A stretch of 64,000 nucleotides of DNA from Thiosocius sp942490985 (GCA_942490985.1 CALNYW010000004.1:326461-390460), one strand, 5' to 3'; shown: positions 18,484-28,423, counted from the first letter of the stretch. Numbers and translations: made by a program. Notes: generated from the sequence alone by a model not told the origin.

Positions 18484-19769
18484 TCAGGCCGCCATCGGCA
18501 ACGGATCGACGGCGTGCCCAGTGGTCATGGGCGCTCTACGACTGGGCGAATTCGGCCTTTGCGACCACCGTGATGGCCGGTTTCTTTCCGGTCTTTTTCA
18601 AATCTTACTGGGCCGCTGATTTATCGGCGGTCGAGAGTACCGCGCGTCTTGGCGCAGCAAATGCGGTGGCCTCCCTACTGGTCGTGCTTTTAGCGCCCAT
18701 GTTGGGTGTGGCAGCCGACCGTGCGGGACGAAAAAAAGCGTTGTTGTTGCTCCTGGCGACGCTGGGCATCTTGATGACGACCGGGCTGTTCCTGGTCGCG
18801 CAGGGCCATTGGTTGTTGGCGGCGTTTCTGTATGTCGGTGGAATCATCGGGTTTGCGGGCGGCAACGTAAGCTACGACGCCTTGCTGCTCGATGTGGCTG
18901 AACGTTCCGAACTCGAGCGGCTGTCGGCACTGGGCTTTGCGGTGGGCTACCTCGGTGGCGGCCTGCTTTTTGCCATCAATGTGGCGATGGTAATGCAACC
19001 GGATTGGTTCGGATTGGCCGATAAGTCGGCCGCCGTGCGGGTATCGTTCCTGACTGTCGCCGCATGGTGGGCGGTTTTCACGGTGCCTTTGCTGCTGTTC
19101 GTCAAAGAGCCTTCAACGGTCAATCGATCAAGCCTCCTCGGTTGGCGGCAGGCCTGGCGCGAAGTCTTGGTCAGCTGGCAGTTGCTGCGCCAGCTACCCA
19201 ATGCACTGACCTTCCTTATCGCCTATTGGTGCTACATCGACGGGGTCGATACGATCGTGCGGATGGCGGTCGACTACGGCATGTCGATCGGCTTTGCCGC
19301 CGAGGGGTTGCTTACCGCTCTGCTGATTACGCAATTGGTTGGGTTTCCTGCCGCGTTGTTATTTGGCCGAGTGGGGGAGCGCATCGGCGCGCGGGGCGCG
19401 ATCTGGCTGGCCCTGGCAGTTTACGGCCTGGTCGTGCTGTGGGCCGCGCGGATGACCGAGCCGTGGGAGTTTTATGGCCTGGCGGTCATGATCGGGCTTG
19501 TCCAGGGCGGCGTGCAGGCGATGAGTCGCGCGCTCTTTGCGCGACTGATTCCCGCGGAACATGCGGGTCGCTTGTTCGGTCTCTATAATATGATGGGTAA
19601 ATTTGCAGCGATTCTTGGTCCGGTGCTGGTCGGCTGGGTCGGTTTAGCGACCGACAGCTCGCGTATCGGTATTCTCAGCATTCTGGTGCTGTTTATCGCT
19701 GGTGCCGCGCTGCTGGCGCGAGTCGATGTCGAGCGCGGTCAGCGCGAGGCGCAGAGGGTTAGCGGATAA
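18480..19769 (+). CDS. MFS transporter, UMF1 (Atg22-like) family
   Basis: A 429-residue protein of about twelve membrane helices. The start S-W-A-L-Y-D-W-A-N-S-A-F-A-T-T-V is the hallmark of the UMF1 branch of the major facilitator superfamily, related to fungal vacuolar Atg22 amino-acid effluxers. The open frame contains no ATG or GTG near the family start, so I chose the TTG that overlaps the yadH stop. Substrate unknown. The zinc peptidase gene begins on the base after its stop codon, suggesting one transcript from yadG to the peptidase. Confidence 0.82.
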   Translation: MIRPPSATDRRRAQWSWALYDWANSAFATTVMAGFFPVFFKSYWAADLSAVESTARLGAANAVASLLVVLLAPMLGVAADRAGRKKALLLLLATLGILMTTGLFLVAQGHWLLAAFLYVGGIIGFAGGNVSYDALLLDVAERSELERLSALGFAVGYLGGGLLFAINVAMVMQPDWFGLADKSAAVRVSFLTVAAWWAVFTVPLLLFVKEPSTVNRSSLLGWRQAWREVLVSWQLLRQLPNALTFLIAYWCYIDGVDTIVRMAVDYGMSIGFAAEGLLTALLITQLVGFPAALLFGRVGERIGARGAIWLALAVYGLVVLWAARMTEPWEFYGLAVMIGLVQGGVQAMSRALFARLIPAEHAGRLFGLYNMMGKFAAILGPVLVGWVGLATDSSRIGILSILVLFIAGAALLARVDVERGQREAQRVSG

Positions 19770-20453
19770 ATGGCCTATCTCCTTGGTATCGGCCTGGTGT
19801 TGGCCATTCTGTTCGTCCCGCAGGTCTGGGTACGTCAGGTCCTGGCGCGACACCACAGGAACGCAGAAGACAATTTCCCAGGCAATGGTGGGGAACTCGC
19901 TCGCCATCTGCTCGACCGGTTTGGGCTGCAAGACGTCGCCGTCGAGACGACTGACCTGGGCGACCATTACGACCCCATGGCGCGTAAAGTCCGGCTTACC
20001 GCCGATAAGTATGAGGGCCGGACATTGACCGCGATCACCGTGGCCGCCCATGAATGCGGCCATGCCTTGCAACATGCTGGTGAGGAGCCGCTGTTCATGT
20101 GGCGATCGCGGCTGGCCGTCGCCGGTGTTTGGGCCACGCGGATTGGTTCTTTTCTGCTGTTTGCCGCTCCTGTGCTCGGCTTGCTGGCGCGCGCGCCATC
20201 GCCGGCGCTGGTTTCGGTGCTCGGGGGCTTTTTGGTGATGGGGTTTGGCGTCGTCGTCCAGCTTGTGACCTTGCCGGTCGAGTTGGACGCAAGCTTTCGC
20301 AAAGCGTTGCCTCTGCTCGAGGCGGGATACCTCGAAGAACGTCAGGTCCCGGCCGCTCGGCGCATATTGCGGGCGGCTGCATGGACCTATGTCGCCGGCT
20401 CCCTTGCCGGCCTGCTGAACTTCTGGCGTTGGCTGGCCGTGCTGCGGCGCTGA
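19770..20453 (+). CDS. Membrane zinc metallopeptidase (YugP-like)
   Basis: A 227-residue integral membrane peptidase of the neutral zinc metallopeptidase (YugP/Zn_peptidase_2) family. The metal site H-E-C-G-H in T-V-A-A-H-E-C-G-H-A-L-Q-H-A is near residue 94 and the second zinc-ligand region lies further on (V-E-L-D-A-S-F-R-K-A). Hydrophobic helices flank the site. Its role in bacteria is poorly known. It is the last gene before the flagellar block. Confidence 0.87.
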   Translation: MAYLLGIGLVLAILFVPQVWVRQVLARHHRNAEDNFPGNGGELARHLLDRFGLQDVAVETTDLGDHYDPMARKVRLTADKYEGRTLTAITVAAHECGHALQHAGEEPLFMWRSRLAVAGVWATRIGSFLLFAAPVLGLLARAPSPALVSVLGGFLVMGFGVVVQLVTLPVELDASFRKALPLLEAGYLEERQVPAARRILRAAAWTYVAGSLAGLLNFWRWLAVLRR

Positions 20454-20564
20454 ACGCCGAAAAACCGCCTGCCAATGAATGGGTTGTTCGTCAATTCCAT
20501 GGCGCAGCTGTCGGGTCGTATTTTAACTTCCTGTTATTAATAGAAAAAAATTCTCTTTCCTATC

Positions 20565-20580
20565 TGGCATAGGGATTGCA
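20565..20580 (+). promoter_or_regulatory. Sigma-54 promoter of the fliL operon
   Basis: TGGCATAGGGATTGCA has the invariant GG and GC dinucleotides exactly 10 bases apart, and TTGCA at -12. It lies 60 bases before fliL and is the only good site in the gap. RpoN control of fliL-fliR-flhB is standard in polar flagellates with FleQ/FlrC regulators. Confidence 0.8.
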
Positions 20581-20639
20581 ATCCGTGGTGTACATGCACA
20601 GCGCGTCGGGTCGGCGCCACTTTGTACGGTTCTACGGAT

Positions 20640-21155
20640 ATGGCTGACGAGAAAGACATCGCCGAACAAGATGCCAGTGCTGGCAAAAGCAAAAAGAAGC
20701 TTATCGTCGTTATTGGGGGCGTCGCTCTGTTGCTCGTCATTGGCGCGGCCGCAGCGTTTTTCCTGCTTGGCGGTGACGGCGATGGAGCCGCCGGGACCCA
20801 AGCCGCGGAGACAACCGAACCGGCGGCGGACGAAGGTGATCCCGTTTACTACAAACTGAATCCGACTTTTGTTGTCAATCTACCCCCGGGTGGGTCGGCA
20901 AAAATGTTGCAAGTTGCAGTTGAGGTATTGACCCGCAGTCAAACCGTTGTTGATGCGTTGCAAGCCAACGACCCGATGATTCGCCATCACCTGCTCAATC
21001 TGATGGAGGAACAGTCAGCTGACGTGCTGATGACGGTGGCCGGCAAGCAGGCGTTGCAACAAGCCATCCACGACAAACTGACAGAGCAACTCAAATCGCT
21101 GAATACAGTAGGCGCGGTCAACGGCGTCTTCTTTACGCAGTTCGTGATGCAGTAG
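20640..21155 (+). CDS. fliL: Flagellar basal-body protein FliL
   Basis: Single-pass inner-membrane protein near the motor that supports stator function. It has 171 residues with a basic cytosolic start (S-K-K-K-L), one membrane helix at about 22-42 and a periplasmic domain containing Y-Y-K-L-N-P-T-F-V-V-N-L and the C-terminal V-F-F-T-Q-F-V-M-Q that typifies FliL. I used the ATG rather than the TTG 18 bases earlier. First gene downstream of the sigma-54 site. Confidence 0.93.
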   Translation: MADEKDIAEQDASAGKSKKKLIVVIGGVALLLVIGAAAAFFLLGGDGDGAAGTQAAETTEPAADEGDPVYYKLNPTFVVNLPPGGSAKMLQVAVEVLTRSQTVVDALQANDPMIRHHLLNLMEEQSADVLMTVAGKQALQQAIHDKLTEQLKSLNTVGAVNGVFFTQFVMQ

Positions 21156-21157
21156 CC

Positions 21158-22225
21158 ATGTCAGGAAAAGACCTTCTTTCCCAAGACGAGATTGACGCGC
21201 TTCTGCATGGCGTTGATAGCGGCGATGTTGAGACCGATAACTCGGAGCCAGCTGACCCGACCGAAATGCGCGAATATGATTTCGCCAGTCAGGATCGCAT
21301 CGTTCGCGGGCGCCTGCCGACGCTGGAAATGATCAATGAGCGCTTTGCGCGGTATTTTCGGACCAGTCTATTCAACATGCTGCGTCGAACCGCCGATATT
21401 TCCGTATCGGGTGTCCAGATGTTGAAGTTCTCAGAGTTCGTGCACAGCCTGTTTGTGCCGACCAGCCTGAACATCGTCAAAGTGAACCCGTTGCGGGGTA
21501 AATCGCTGTTCGTCTTGGATCCAAAGCTCGTCTTCAGCGTCGTTGACAGCTTTTTTGGCGGCAGCGGACGTTTCCATACCAAGATCGAAGGACGTGATTT
21601 CACGCCGACCGAGCTGCGCGTCGTGCAAATGCTGCTCGACATCGCATTCAACGATATGCGCAATTCCTGGCAGCCCGTTCTCGATATCAACTTTGAATAT
21701 GTGAACTCTGAAGTCAACCCGCAGTTCGCCAACATCGTGTCGCCGTCGGAAGTGGTAGTCGTGACCACCTTTAACGTCGATCTCGAATCCGGTGGAGGCG
21801 ATTTCTATATCTGTATGCCCCACTCGATGCTCGAGCCGATTCGTGATCTGCTCGATGCGGGTGTGCAGAGCGATCGCGGCGAGCGTGACGAGCGCTGGGA
21901 GCGCGCGATGCGTGAAGAGGTCATGCGCGCCAGTGTCGAGATCAGCAGTGTCTTCGGACAGGCAACGCTGCCGCTACGCGCACTTGCCGGCCTGCAGGTC
22001 GGTGACATCATCCCGTTGGAAGTAGACGACAAGGTCGAAGTTTGTGCAGAGAGTCTGCCGATCTTTCGCGGGACCCTGGGTGTTCATAACAACAGTTACT
22101 CGGTCAAGGTTACCGATTGGATAGAACAATCTACGGCCGGTCAGCTGCACGACCTGATCAGTCAGTCGAATGACAAAGAGGGCACCAGCCTGGTGCCAAG
22201 CGAACGGGGATCACAGGGCGGGTAA
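21158..22225 (+). CDS. fliM: Flagellar switch protein FliM
   Basis: C-ring switch component of 355 residues. The N-terminal L-S-Q-D-E-I-D-A-L-L peptide at about 6-15 is the CheY-P binding segment, the central CheC-like domain carries the G-G-S-G-R-F region, and the C-terminal SpoA domain binds FliN. Full length. It starts two bases after the fliL stop; fliN follows with a four-base gap. Confidence 0.96.
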   Translation: MSGKDLLSQDEIDALLHGVDSGDVETDNSEPADPTEMREYDFASQDRIVRGRLPTLEMINERFARYFRTSLFNMLRRTADISVSGVQMLKFSEFVHSLFVPTSLNIVKVNPLRGKSLFVLDPKLVFSVVDSFFGGSGRFHTKIEGRDFTPTELRVVQMLLDIAFNDMRNSWQPVLDINFEYVNSEVNPQFANIVSPSEVVVVTTFNVDLESGGGDFYICMPHSMLEPIRDLLDAGVQSDRGERDERWERAMREEVMRASVEISSVFGQATLPLRALAGLQVGDIIPLEVDDKVEVCAESLPIFRGTLGVHNNSYSVKVTDWIEQSTAGQLHDLISQSNDKEGTSLVPSERGSQGG

Positions 22226-22229
22226 TGCA

Positions 22230-22634
22230 ATGAGCGAAGAACAGCAAAGTGCTGACGAAGCGTTGGCTGATGAATGGACTGCTGCGCTGGGCGAGCAAGG
22301 CGCTGGTAATGGCGCATCGGCCGCTGAATTTGCGCAGCTCAATGACGATCCAACCAACCATACCAGTGGCGACGTCAAGCTGGACGCGATTCTCGATGTG
22401 CCGGTAACCATCGCGATGGAGATCGGGCGGGCCAGGATCAATATCCGCAATCTGCTGCAGCTGAATCAGGGTTCGGTGGTGGAGCTCGATCGCTTGGCGG
22501 GTGAGCCGATGGACGTGCTCGTCAATGGAACCCTGGTCGCCCAGGGTGAGGTCGTGGTGGTCAACGAAAAATTTGGTATCCGGCTGACGGACATTGTCAG
22601 TCCGGCCGATCGAATCAAGAAGCTCGGGGGCTGA
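22230..22634 (+). CDS. fliN: Flagellar switch protein FliN
   Basis: C-ring protein of 134 residues: an acidic, variable N-terminal part followed by a SpoA domain from about residue 50 (I-L-D-V-P-V-T-I-A-M-E-I-G-R) ending with G-I-R-L-T-D-I-V-S-P-A-D-R-I. The frame is open for 60 more bases into fliM; the chosen ATG follows the fliM stop and gives the usual length. Confidence 0.95.
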   Translation: MSEEQQSADEALADEWTAALGEQGAGNGASAAEFAQLNDDPTNHTSGDVKLDAILDVPVTIAMEIGRARINIRNLLQLNQGSVVELDRLAGEPMDVLVNGTLVAQGEVVVVNEKFGIRLTDIVSPADRIKKLGG

Positions 22635-22692
22635 GGCTCATGCCGCGCCATCGATTACTTACCTGCGAACGCGCCGCTAGCGGATAACCGCC

Positions 22693-23154
22693 ATGAACAA
22701 GCCTTTGACTATCGTCATGTCCCTGATGTCTGTGATGCAGACTGCGGGGGCAGAGCAAGGCGAGGCGGCTGCACGCCTCGTGGAATCCCCCTTGAACGCC
22801 GAAAATCTCACCACCACAGCGGTCGGGCTGATCTTTGTGCTGGGGTTGATGTTGGGGCTCGCCTGGCTGGTCAAGCGGTTCATTCAGGTCCCTGGGCTGA
22901 GCAAAGGGTCAGTACGCGTGGTCGGGGGCGTCTCGTTGGGGGCGCGTGAGCGGGCCGTGCTGCTGGCGGTCGATCAGCGGCGCATCCTGGTTGGCATTGC
23001 CCCGGGCCAGGTAAGGACGTTGGTCGATCTCGGCGAGGTCGCACCTGGCGACGACATCGCGGCTGCCGCAACTGATCAGAATGCCAATTTCGCACAGCAG
23101 ATCGGTCGGCTGATCAAGCGTGATGGTGACAATCGGACCGGGGCGCAGTCATGA
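22693..23154 (+). CDS. fliO: Flagellar export protein FliO
   Basis: Small membrane protein (153 residues) that helps assemble the FliP ring of the flagellar export gate. It has an N-terminal signal-like stretch, a membrane helix at about 42-60 (A-V-G-L-I-F-V-L-G-L-M-L-G-L) and a cytosolic basic/beta domain (V-R-V-V-G-G-V-S-L-G-A-R-E-R) characteristic of FliO. It ends overlapping fliP by four bases. Confidence 0.9.
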   Translation: MNKPLTIVMSLMSVMQTAGAEQGEAAARLVESPLNAENLTTTAVGLIFVLGLMLGLAWLVKRFIQVPGLSKGSVRVVGGVSLGARERAVLLAVDQRRILVGIAPGQVRTLVDLGEVAPGDDIAAAATDQNANFAQQIGRLIKRDGDNRTGAQS

Positions 23155-23885
23155 GAAGCCTGCTTTTGTTCATTGGGTTGTTCGTAGCACCGGTTGCGTT
23201 GGCGGCCCCCGGCATTGATGCGGTAACGGTCACGCCGGGCCTGGATGGCGAGCAGACCTACACGTTGTCGCTCCAGGTCCTGCTGTTGATGACCGCCCTC
23301 AGCCTGCTACCGGCAGCGCTTATCCTGATGACGTCATTCACTCGTATCGTGATCGTCCTGTCGATCTTGCGTCAGGCTATGGGGACCGCGAATACACCCT
23401 CCAATCAGATTTTGATCGGCCTGGCGCTATTCCTGACGCTGTTCATCATGGGTCCGGTACTCAGCGAGGTCTATGAGACCGCGTTACAGCCCTACCTAAA
23501 TGACGAGATTACCGCTCAGCTCGCGATCGACCGCGCTCAGGTGCCGGTGCGTGAATTCATGCTGGCGCAAACGCGCGATGATGATCTGGCGCTGTTCGCG
23601 CGCATTTCGGGCCGCGAGAACTTTGAGACCGAAGCCGATGTGCCGTTCAGCCTCTTGATGCCGGCATTTGCCACCAGCGAATTGAAGACGGCATTCCAGA
23701 TCGGCTTTCTGCTGTTCATTCCGTTTTTGGTCATCGATCTCGTCGTGGCAAGCGTATTGATGTCGATGGGCATGATGATGCTGTCGCCGCTGATCATATC
23801 GTTGCCGTTCAAGATCATGCTGTTCGTGTTGGTCGACGGCTGGGCCATGGTGCTTGGTACCTTGGCAACCAGTTTCTACGTTTGA
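23151..23885 (+). CDS. fliP: Flagellar export gate protein FliP
   Basis: Core of the type III export gate, 244 residues with a cleavable signal peptide (cleavage probably after A-L-A-A) and four membrane helices. Family signatures T-S-F-T-R-I-V-I-V-L-S-I-L-R and the C-terminal L-P-F-K-I-M-L-F-V-L-V-D-G-W are intact. ATGA overlap with fliO. Confidence 0.96.
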   Translation: MRSLLLFIGLFVAPVALAAPGIDAVTVTPGLDGEQTYTLSLQVLLLMTALSLLPAALILMTSFTRIVIVLSILRQAMGTANTPSNQILIGLALFLTLFIMGPVLSEVYETALQPYLNDEITAQLAIDRAQVPVREFMLAQTRDDDLALFARISGRENFETEADVPFSLLMPAFATSELKTAFQIGFLLFIPFLVIDLVVASVLMSMGMMMLSPLIISLPFKIMLFVLVDGWAMVLGTLATSFYV

Positions 23886-23895
23886 GGAAAGCGCT

Positions 23896-24165
23896 ATGGA
23901 TGCGGACACTGTTGTTGACGTGGGTCGTCAGTCGATGGAGGTGATCATGTTGTTGGCTGCGCCGATCCTGCTCTCTTCGCTGCTGGTCGGCCTCATCGTG
24001 GCAATGTTCCAGGCGGCCACCCAGATCAATGAGATGACACTCAGTTTCGTCCCGAAATTGATTGTCGTGGCGTTGGTCATGATGGCGGCCGGGCCGTGGA
24101 TGTTGCGGCAAATCGTCGGGTTCACCCAGCGGCTCGTGGAGAACGTGCCGTACCTGATCGGTTAG
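23896..24165 (+). CDS. fliQ: Flagellar export gate protein FliQ
   Basis: An 89-residue protein with two membrane helices and the conserved V-G-L-I-V-A-M-F-Q-A-A-T-Q-I-N-E turn, forming part of the FliPQR export channel. GAGGAAA lies just before the ATG. An apparent longer reading frame into fliP is not needed. Confidence 0.95.
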   Translation: MDADTVVDVGRQSMEVIMLLAAPILLSSLLVGLIVAMFQAATQINEMTLSFVPKLIVVALVMMAAGPWMLRQIVGFTQRLVENVPYLIG

Positions 24166-24172
24166 GGCCCTG

Positions 24173-24949
24173 GTGAGCTTCACGGCATTGCAACTCAGTC
24201 AATGGCTGGCCGATTTTTTTTGGCCGCTGACGCGTATCGGCGCGATGTTCATGGCAGCGCCGATCTTCAGCGTCCGCCAGGTACCGATGCGGTTTCGTAT
24301 CCTTCTGGCCGTGTTGATAACGCTGTTGGTGCAGCCGGTCTTGCCGCCCGCGCCGGTGGTGCCGGTATTGAGCGTCGATGGTCTGGCGATCGCCGGGCAG
24401 CAGGTGCTTATCGGTATCGCACTCGGTTTCCTGCTACAGATGGCGTTTCAGGCATTGGTGTTCGGTGGGCAGGTCATGGCTTACAGCATGGGGCTTGGCT
24501 TCGCCCACATGATGGATCCGGCCAACGGCGTGCAAGTCCCCGTCGTGGCGCAATTTTGGCTGATCCTGGCAATGCTCGCGTTTTTGCTGATGAACGGTCA
24601 TCTCATTCTGATCGCGGCGCTGGTCGATACGTTCACCGTGTTGCCGATTGCGACCGACGGGCTCGGTCGTGCCGGTTTATGGGAGTTGTTGTCATGGGCA
24701 TCGCGGATGTTTGCCGCGGGTCTGTTGATGACAATGCCGGTGGTTATTTCGCTGCTGCTGGTAAATATCGGCCTGGGTATCGTGTCGCGTGCCGCGCCGC
24801 AGCTGAATATCTTTGCCGTCGGTTTCCCCATTTCGTTGATGATGGGGTTTTTGTTGATCTGGGCGACGTTGCCGCAGGTGATGAAGAACTTTACCGGCCT
24901 CGTGGACGAGGCCTTTGATGTGTCAGCCGCCATGTTGGGTGCTGGGTGA
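24173..24949 (+). CDS. fliR: Flagellar export gate protein FliR
   Basis: Export-gate membrane protein of 258 residues with about six helices. Typical FliR segments are M-A-A-P-I-F-S near residue 24, the G-L-G-F-A-H-M-M-D-P region in the middle and the C-terminal N-I-F-A-V-G-F-P-I-S. GTG start with AGGG before it. It precedes flhB by seven bases. Confidence 0.95.
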   Translation: MSFTALQLSQWLADFFWPLTRIGAMFMAAPIFSVRQVPMRFRILLAVLITLLVQPVLPPAPVVPVLSVDGLAIAGQQVLIGIALGFLLQMAFQALVFGGQVMAYSMGLGFAHMMDPANGVQVPVVAQFWLILAMLAFLLMNGHLILIAALVDTFTVLPIATDGLGRAGLWELLSWASRMFAAGLLMTMPVVISLLLVNIGLGIVSRAAPQLNIFAVGFPISLMMGFLLIWATLPQVMKNFTGLVDEAFDVSAAMLGAG

Positions 24950-24955
24950 ATAGCC

Positions 24956-26089
24956 ATGGCTGAGAACCAAGACGGTCAGGAAAAATCCCATGAACCCACA
25001 GCGAAACGTCTACAAGACGCACGCAAGAAGGGTCAGATCCCGCGTTCGCGGGAGCTAAACACGATGGCGATAACGCTGATCGGGGCGGCCTCTATGATCA
25101 TGCTGGCGCCGCGGTTTACCCAAGGGTTGCATGAATTGTTCATTGGGCAGTTTTCACTGCAGCGGGCGGATATGTTCGACCCGAACGCGCTGATGAGCCA
25201 TCTTGGCGCCGCGATCGGTGATGCGCTGTGGATGCTGATGCCGTTCCTGCTGATCATGGTGGCCGTTGCGGTGATCTCATCGGTCTCGCTGGGCGGGTTC
25301 AATATCAGCGCCGAGGCGATGAAGCCGAAGTTCTCGAAGCTTGATCCGATCAAGGGTATGAAGCGGGTGTTCTCGGCCAAGGGATTGATGGAACTGCTCA
25401 AATCGGTCGGTAAGTTCCTGCTCGTTGGGGCGGCGACCGTATTGCTGTTGTATACCTGGGCCGAAGAACTCCTGGCGTTGGGCGACCTCGATATCGACGT
25501 GGCACTGAAGCAGGGCATGTCGATGGTCGGCTGGTCGGCACTGCTGATTGCGTCGACGTTGATTCTGTTGGCGATGATCGACGTACCTTTTCAACTCTGG
25601 CAGTTCAAACGCGATCTCAAGATGACCCAGCAGGAGGTCAGGGATGAGTTGAAGGAGACGGAAGGTAAGCCCGAGGTCAAAAACCGTATTCGCAAGCTGC
25701 AGATGGAGATGGCGCAGCGTCGCATGATGGAGGCCGTGCCAAACGCGGATGTGATCGTGACCAACCCGACGCATTTCGCCGTCGCACTGCGATATGACTC
25801 GGACAAGATGGTGGCGCCGATCGTCGTCGCAAAGGGCAAGGACCTGATTGCGGCCAATATTCGCCAGGTCGCTGAGGCGAACGAGGTCCCGCTGGTCGAG
25901 GCGCCGATGCTGGCGCGGGCGATCTACTTCAATACCGACTTGCAACAAGCCATCCCTGCGGCGCTGTTCCTTGCCGTTGCACAACTGCTCGCATATGTAT
26001 TTCAGCTGCGTGCTTATCAGGAAGTTGGCGGTGATATCCCATCGCCGCCGAGTACCTATCCGGTGCCGGAGGATTTGCGCTATGACTAA
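24956..26089 (+). CDS. flhB: Flagellar export switch protein FlhB
   Basis: Substrate-specificity switch of the export gate. It has four membrane helices (about 35-210) and a cytosolic C-terminal domain with the self-cleaving N270-P271-T272-H273 loop intact. The start (E-K-S-H-E-P-T-A-K-R-L-Q-D-A-R-K-K-G) is canonical. 377 residues, full length, in line with fliR before and flhA after. Confidence 0.97.
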   Translation: MAENQDGQEKSHEPTAKRLQDARKKGQIPRSRELNTMAITLIGAASMIMLAPRFTQGLHELFIGQFSLQRADMFDPNALMSHLGAAIGDALWMLMPFLLIMVAVAVISSVSLGGFNISAEAMKPKFSKLDPIKGMKRVFSAKGLMELLKSVGKFLLVGAATVLLLYTWAEELLALGDLDIDVALKQGMSMVGWSALLIASTLILLAMIDVPFQLWQFKRDLKMTQQEVRDELKETEGKPEVKNRIRKLQMEMAQRRMMEAVPNADVIVTNPTHFAVALRYDSDKMVAPIVVAKGKDLIAANIRQVAEANEVPLVEAPMLARAIYFNTDLQQAIPAALFLAVAQLLAYVFQLRAYQEVGGDIPSPPSTYPVPEDLRYD

Positions 26090-26155
26090 GCGGCACCAGC
26101 ACAAATGCGACCTGGGCAATACGGGTTTATCCGGGTGTGATGTTGAGGGGTTGAA

Positions 26156-28252
26156 ATGGAACTGGTGATGGGGGCGTTCCGACAGATTGGTGCGCGTGGA
26201 CTCGCCGCGCCATTGATCGTGCTGATGCTGTTGGCAATGGTGATTCTGCCATTGCCGCCGTTCCTGCTCGACCTGTTCTTTACGTTCAACATCGCACTGT
26301 CGTTGATCGTGCTGTTGGTTACCGTGTACGCCCTGCGCCCGTTGGATTTCGCGATGTTCCCCTCGGTGCTGCTGATCGCGACCTTGTTGCGGCTGGCATT
26401 GAATATTGCCTCAACCCGGGTTGTGCTGCTCGAGGGGCACAACGGCGGGGATGCGGCGGGTAAGGTGATTGAGGCATTTGGCGCCTTTGTTATTGGTGGC
26501 AACTACGCCGTCGGTCTGGTCGTGTTTGCGATCCTGGTGATCATTAACTTCGTCGTTGTGACCAAGGGCGCGGGGCGAGTCTCGGAGGTGTCGGCGCGCT
26601 TCACCCTTGATGCGATGCCCGGCAAACAGATGGCTATCGATGCCGATCTCAACTCTGGCCTGATAGATCAGGACGAGGCCCGTGCCCGCCGCGAGGATGT
26701 CGCGCGTGAAGCCGATTTTTACGGTTCGATGGATGGTGCCTCGAAGTTTGTGCGCGGCGACGCGGTCGCCGGCATTTTGATTCTGATCATCAATATCATC
26801 GGCGGCCTGTCGATCGGTATGGGCCAACATGATCTGGATTTTGGGACCGCAATGCGGTTCTACGCCCTGTTGACGATTGGTGATGGTCTGGTGGCCCAGT
26901 TGCCGTCACTGTTGTTGTCGACATCAGCCGCGATCATCGTCACCCGTGTGTCAACGGCAGAAGACCTCGGCAGCCAGGTATCGAGTCAGCTCTTGAATAA
27001 TCCTCGGGCGTTGGCGATTACCGGGGCGATTCTTTTGATGCTGGGTTTGATTCCCGGGATGCCCAATCTGGTGTTTCTGTTGCTTGGCGCGGGGGTCGGC
27101 AGCATGGCCTACATGATCGCGCTGCGCCAACGTGAGCCGGTGCCGGCCGCAGAGGCGGCGGTCCCCGTTGCGCAGCCGGAAGAAACCAGCGAATCCCGCG
27201 AGTTGACCTGGCAAGACGTACCGCCGGTCGACGTGATCGGTCTTGAGGTTGGCTACCGGCTGATTCCGCTTGTCGACCGGGATCAGGGCGGGCAGCTGAT
27301 GAACCGGATTAAGGGTGTGCGCAAGAAACTCTCCCAAGAACTGGGCTTCCTGGTTCAGTCGGTGCACATTCGTGACAACCTCGATCTTTCGCCAAACGCC
27401 TACCGGATCACGCTCAATGGCGTAGCGGTTGGCGAGTCTGATGTGTTTGTCGACCGTGAGTTGGCGATCAATCCTGGCCGGGTGTTCGGCCAGTTGAAAG
27501 GTGAGCCGACCAAAGATCCCGCATTCGGGCTGGAGGCGGTCTGGATTGATGCGAGCCAGCGTGATCAGGCGCAGACGATGGGCTACACCGTTGTCGATGC
27601 GAGCACGGTCGTTGCGACACATCTGAGCGAGCTTTTGCAGACCCATGCGCATGAATTACTCGGCCACGACGAGGTACAAAAACTGCTCGATAACCTGGCC
27701 GAAACGGCGCCGAAGCTGGTCGAGGATCTGGTGCCGAAGCTGCTGCCGCTCTCGGTGGTCTTGCGCGTACTGCAGAACCTGCTGATGGAAGGCGTGCCGA
27801 TACGTGATTTGCGCACCATTGCCGAAACGATGGCCGAACAGGCAATCAAGACGCAAGATGCCGGTGCGCTTACCGCCGCAGTGAGAATCGCGATGGCGCG
27901 CACGATCGTTCAACAGGTCGTCGGTCCGAGCGGTGAGATCCCGGTGATCGTGCTCGATCCCGGGCTCGAGCGCCTGCTCCAGCAGACCTTGGTCAATGCC
28001 GGTGAAGACGCGGCTGGCGTCGAACCGGGCATGCTCGAGCAACTGCAAAACGCGATGCAGCAGACCGCTCATGAACAGGAGATCAGTGGTCACGAGAGCG
28101 TCCTGCTGGTTGCGGCAGGTATTCGGTCTTGGATGTCCAAATTCGCGCGCCACAGTGTGCCTGGCATGCGGGTGCTGTCGTACAACGAGATCCCCGATAA
28201 CCGTCAAATCAAAGTCATCAGCACGATCGGTAACGCTGCACAGTCTGCCTGA
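26156..28252 (+). CDS. flhA: Flagellar export protein FlhA
   Basis: Largest export-gate subunit, 698 residues. About eight membrane helices come first, including the FHIPEP signature region (V-V-V-T-K-G-A-G-R-V-S-E-V-S-A-R-F), then a large cytosolic domain that forms the nonameric docking ring for chaperone-substrate complexes. Complete. The 66-base gap after flhB contains no promoter I can recognise. Confidence 0.97.
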   Translation: MELVMGAFRQIGARGLAAPLIVLMLLAMVILPLPPFLLDLFFTFNIALSLIVLLVTVYALRPLDFAMFPSVLLIATLLRLALNIASTRVVLLEGHNGGDAAGKVIEAFGAFVIGGNYAVGLVVFAILVIINFVVVTKGAGRVSEVSARFTLDAMPGKQMAIDADLNSGLIDQDEARARREDVAREADFYGSMDGASKFVRGDAVAGILILIINIIGGLSIGMGQHDLDFGTAMRFYALLTIGDGLVAQLPSLLLSTSAAIIVTRVSTAEDLGSQVSSQLLNNPRALAITGAILLMLGLIPGMPNLVFLLLGAGVGSMAYMIALRQREPVPAAEAAVPVAQPEETSESRELTWQDVPPVDVIGLEVGYRLIPLVDRDQGGQLMNRIKGVRKKLSQELGFLVQSVHIRDNLDLSPNAYRITLNGVAVGESDVFVDRELAINPGRVFGQLKGEPTKDPAFGLEAVWIDASQRDQAQTMGYTVVDASTVVATHLSELLQTHAHELLGHDEVQKLLDNLAETAPKLVEDLVPKLLPLSVVLRVLQNLLMEGVPIRDLRTIAETMAEQAIKTQDAGALTAAVRIAMARTIVQQVVGPSGEIPVIVLDPGLERLLQQTLVNAGEDAAGVEPGMLEQLQNAMQQTAHEQEISGHESVLLVAAGIRSWMSKFARHSVPGMRVLSYNEIPDNRQIKVISTIGNAAQSA

Positions 28253-28423
28253 TCGCTGAGGCAAGTCGGCGACACGTTGCCGGATCGATGGCGTCATATT
28301 CCGCGAAAAGTCAATTAGCTGACACGATCGTCAGTGCCGCTCCGAACCTGGCGCCTGGTCTGGTGCCTGCATAAGCCACTGAAAAAACACTGAAAAAAAT
28401 TGAATCCCATTTTTTCGGGGGAT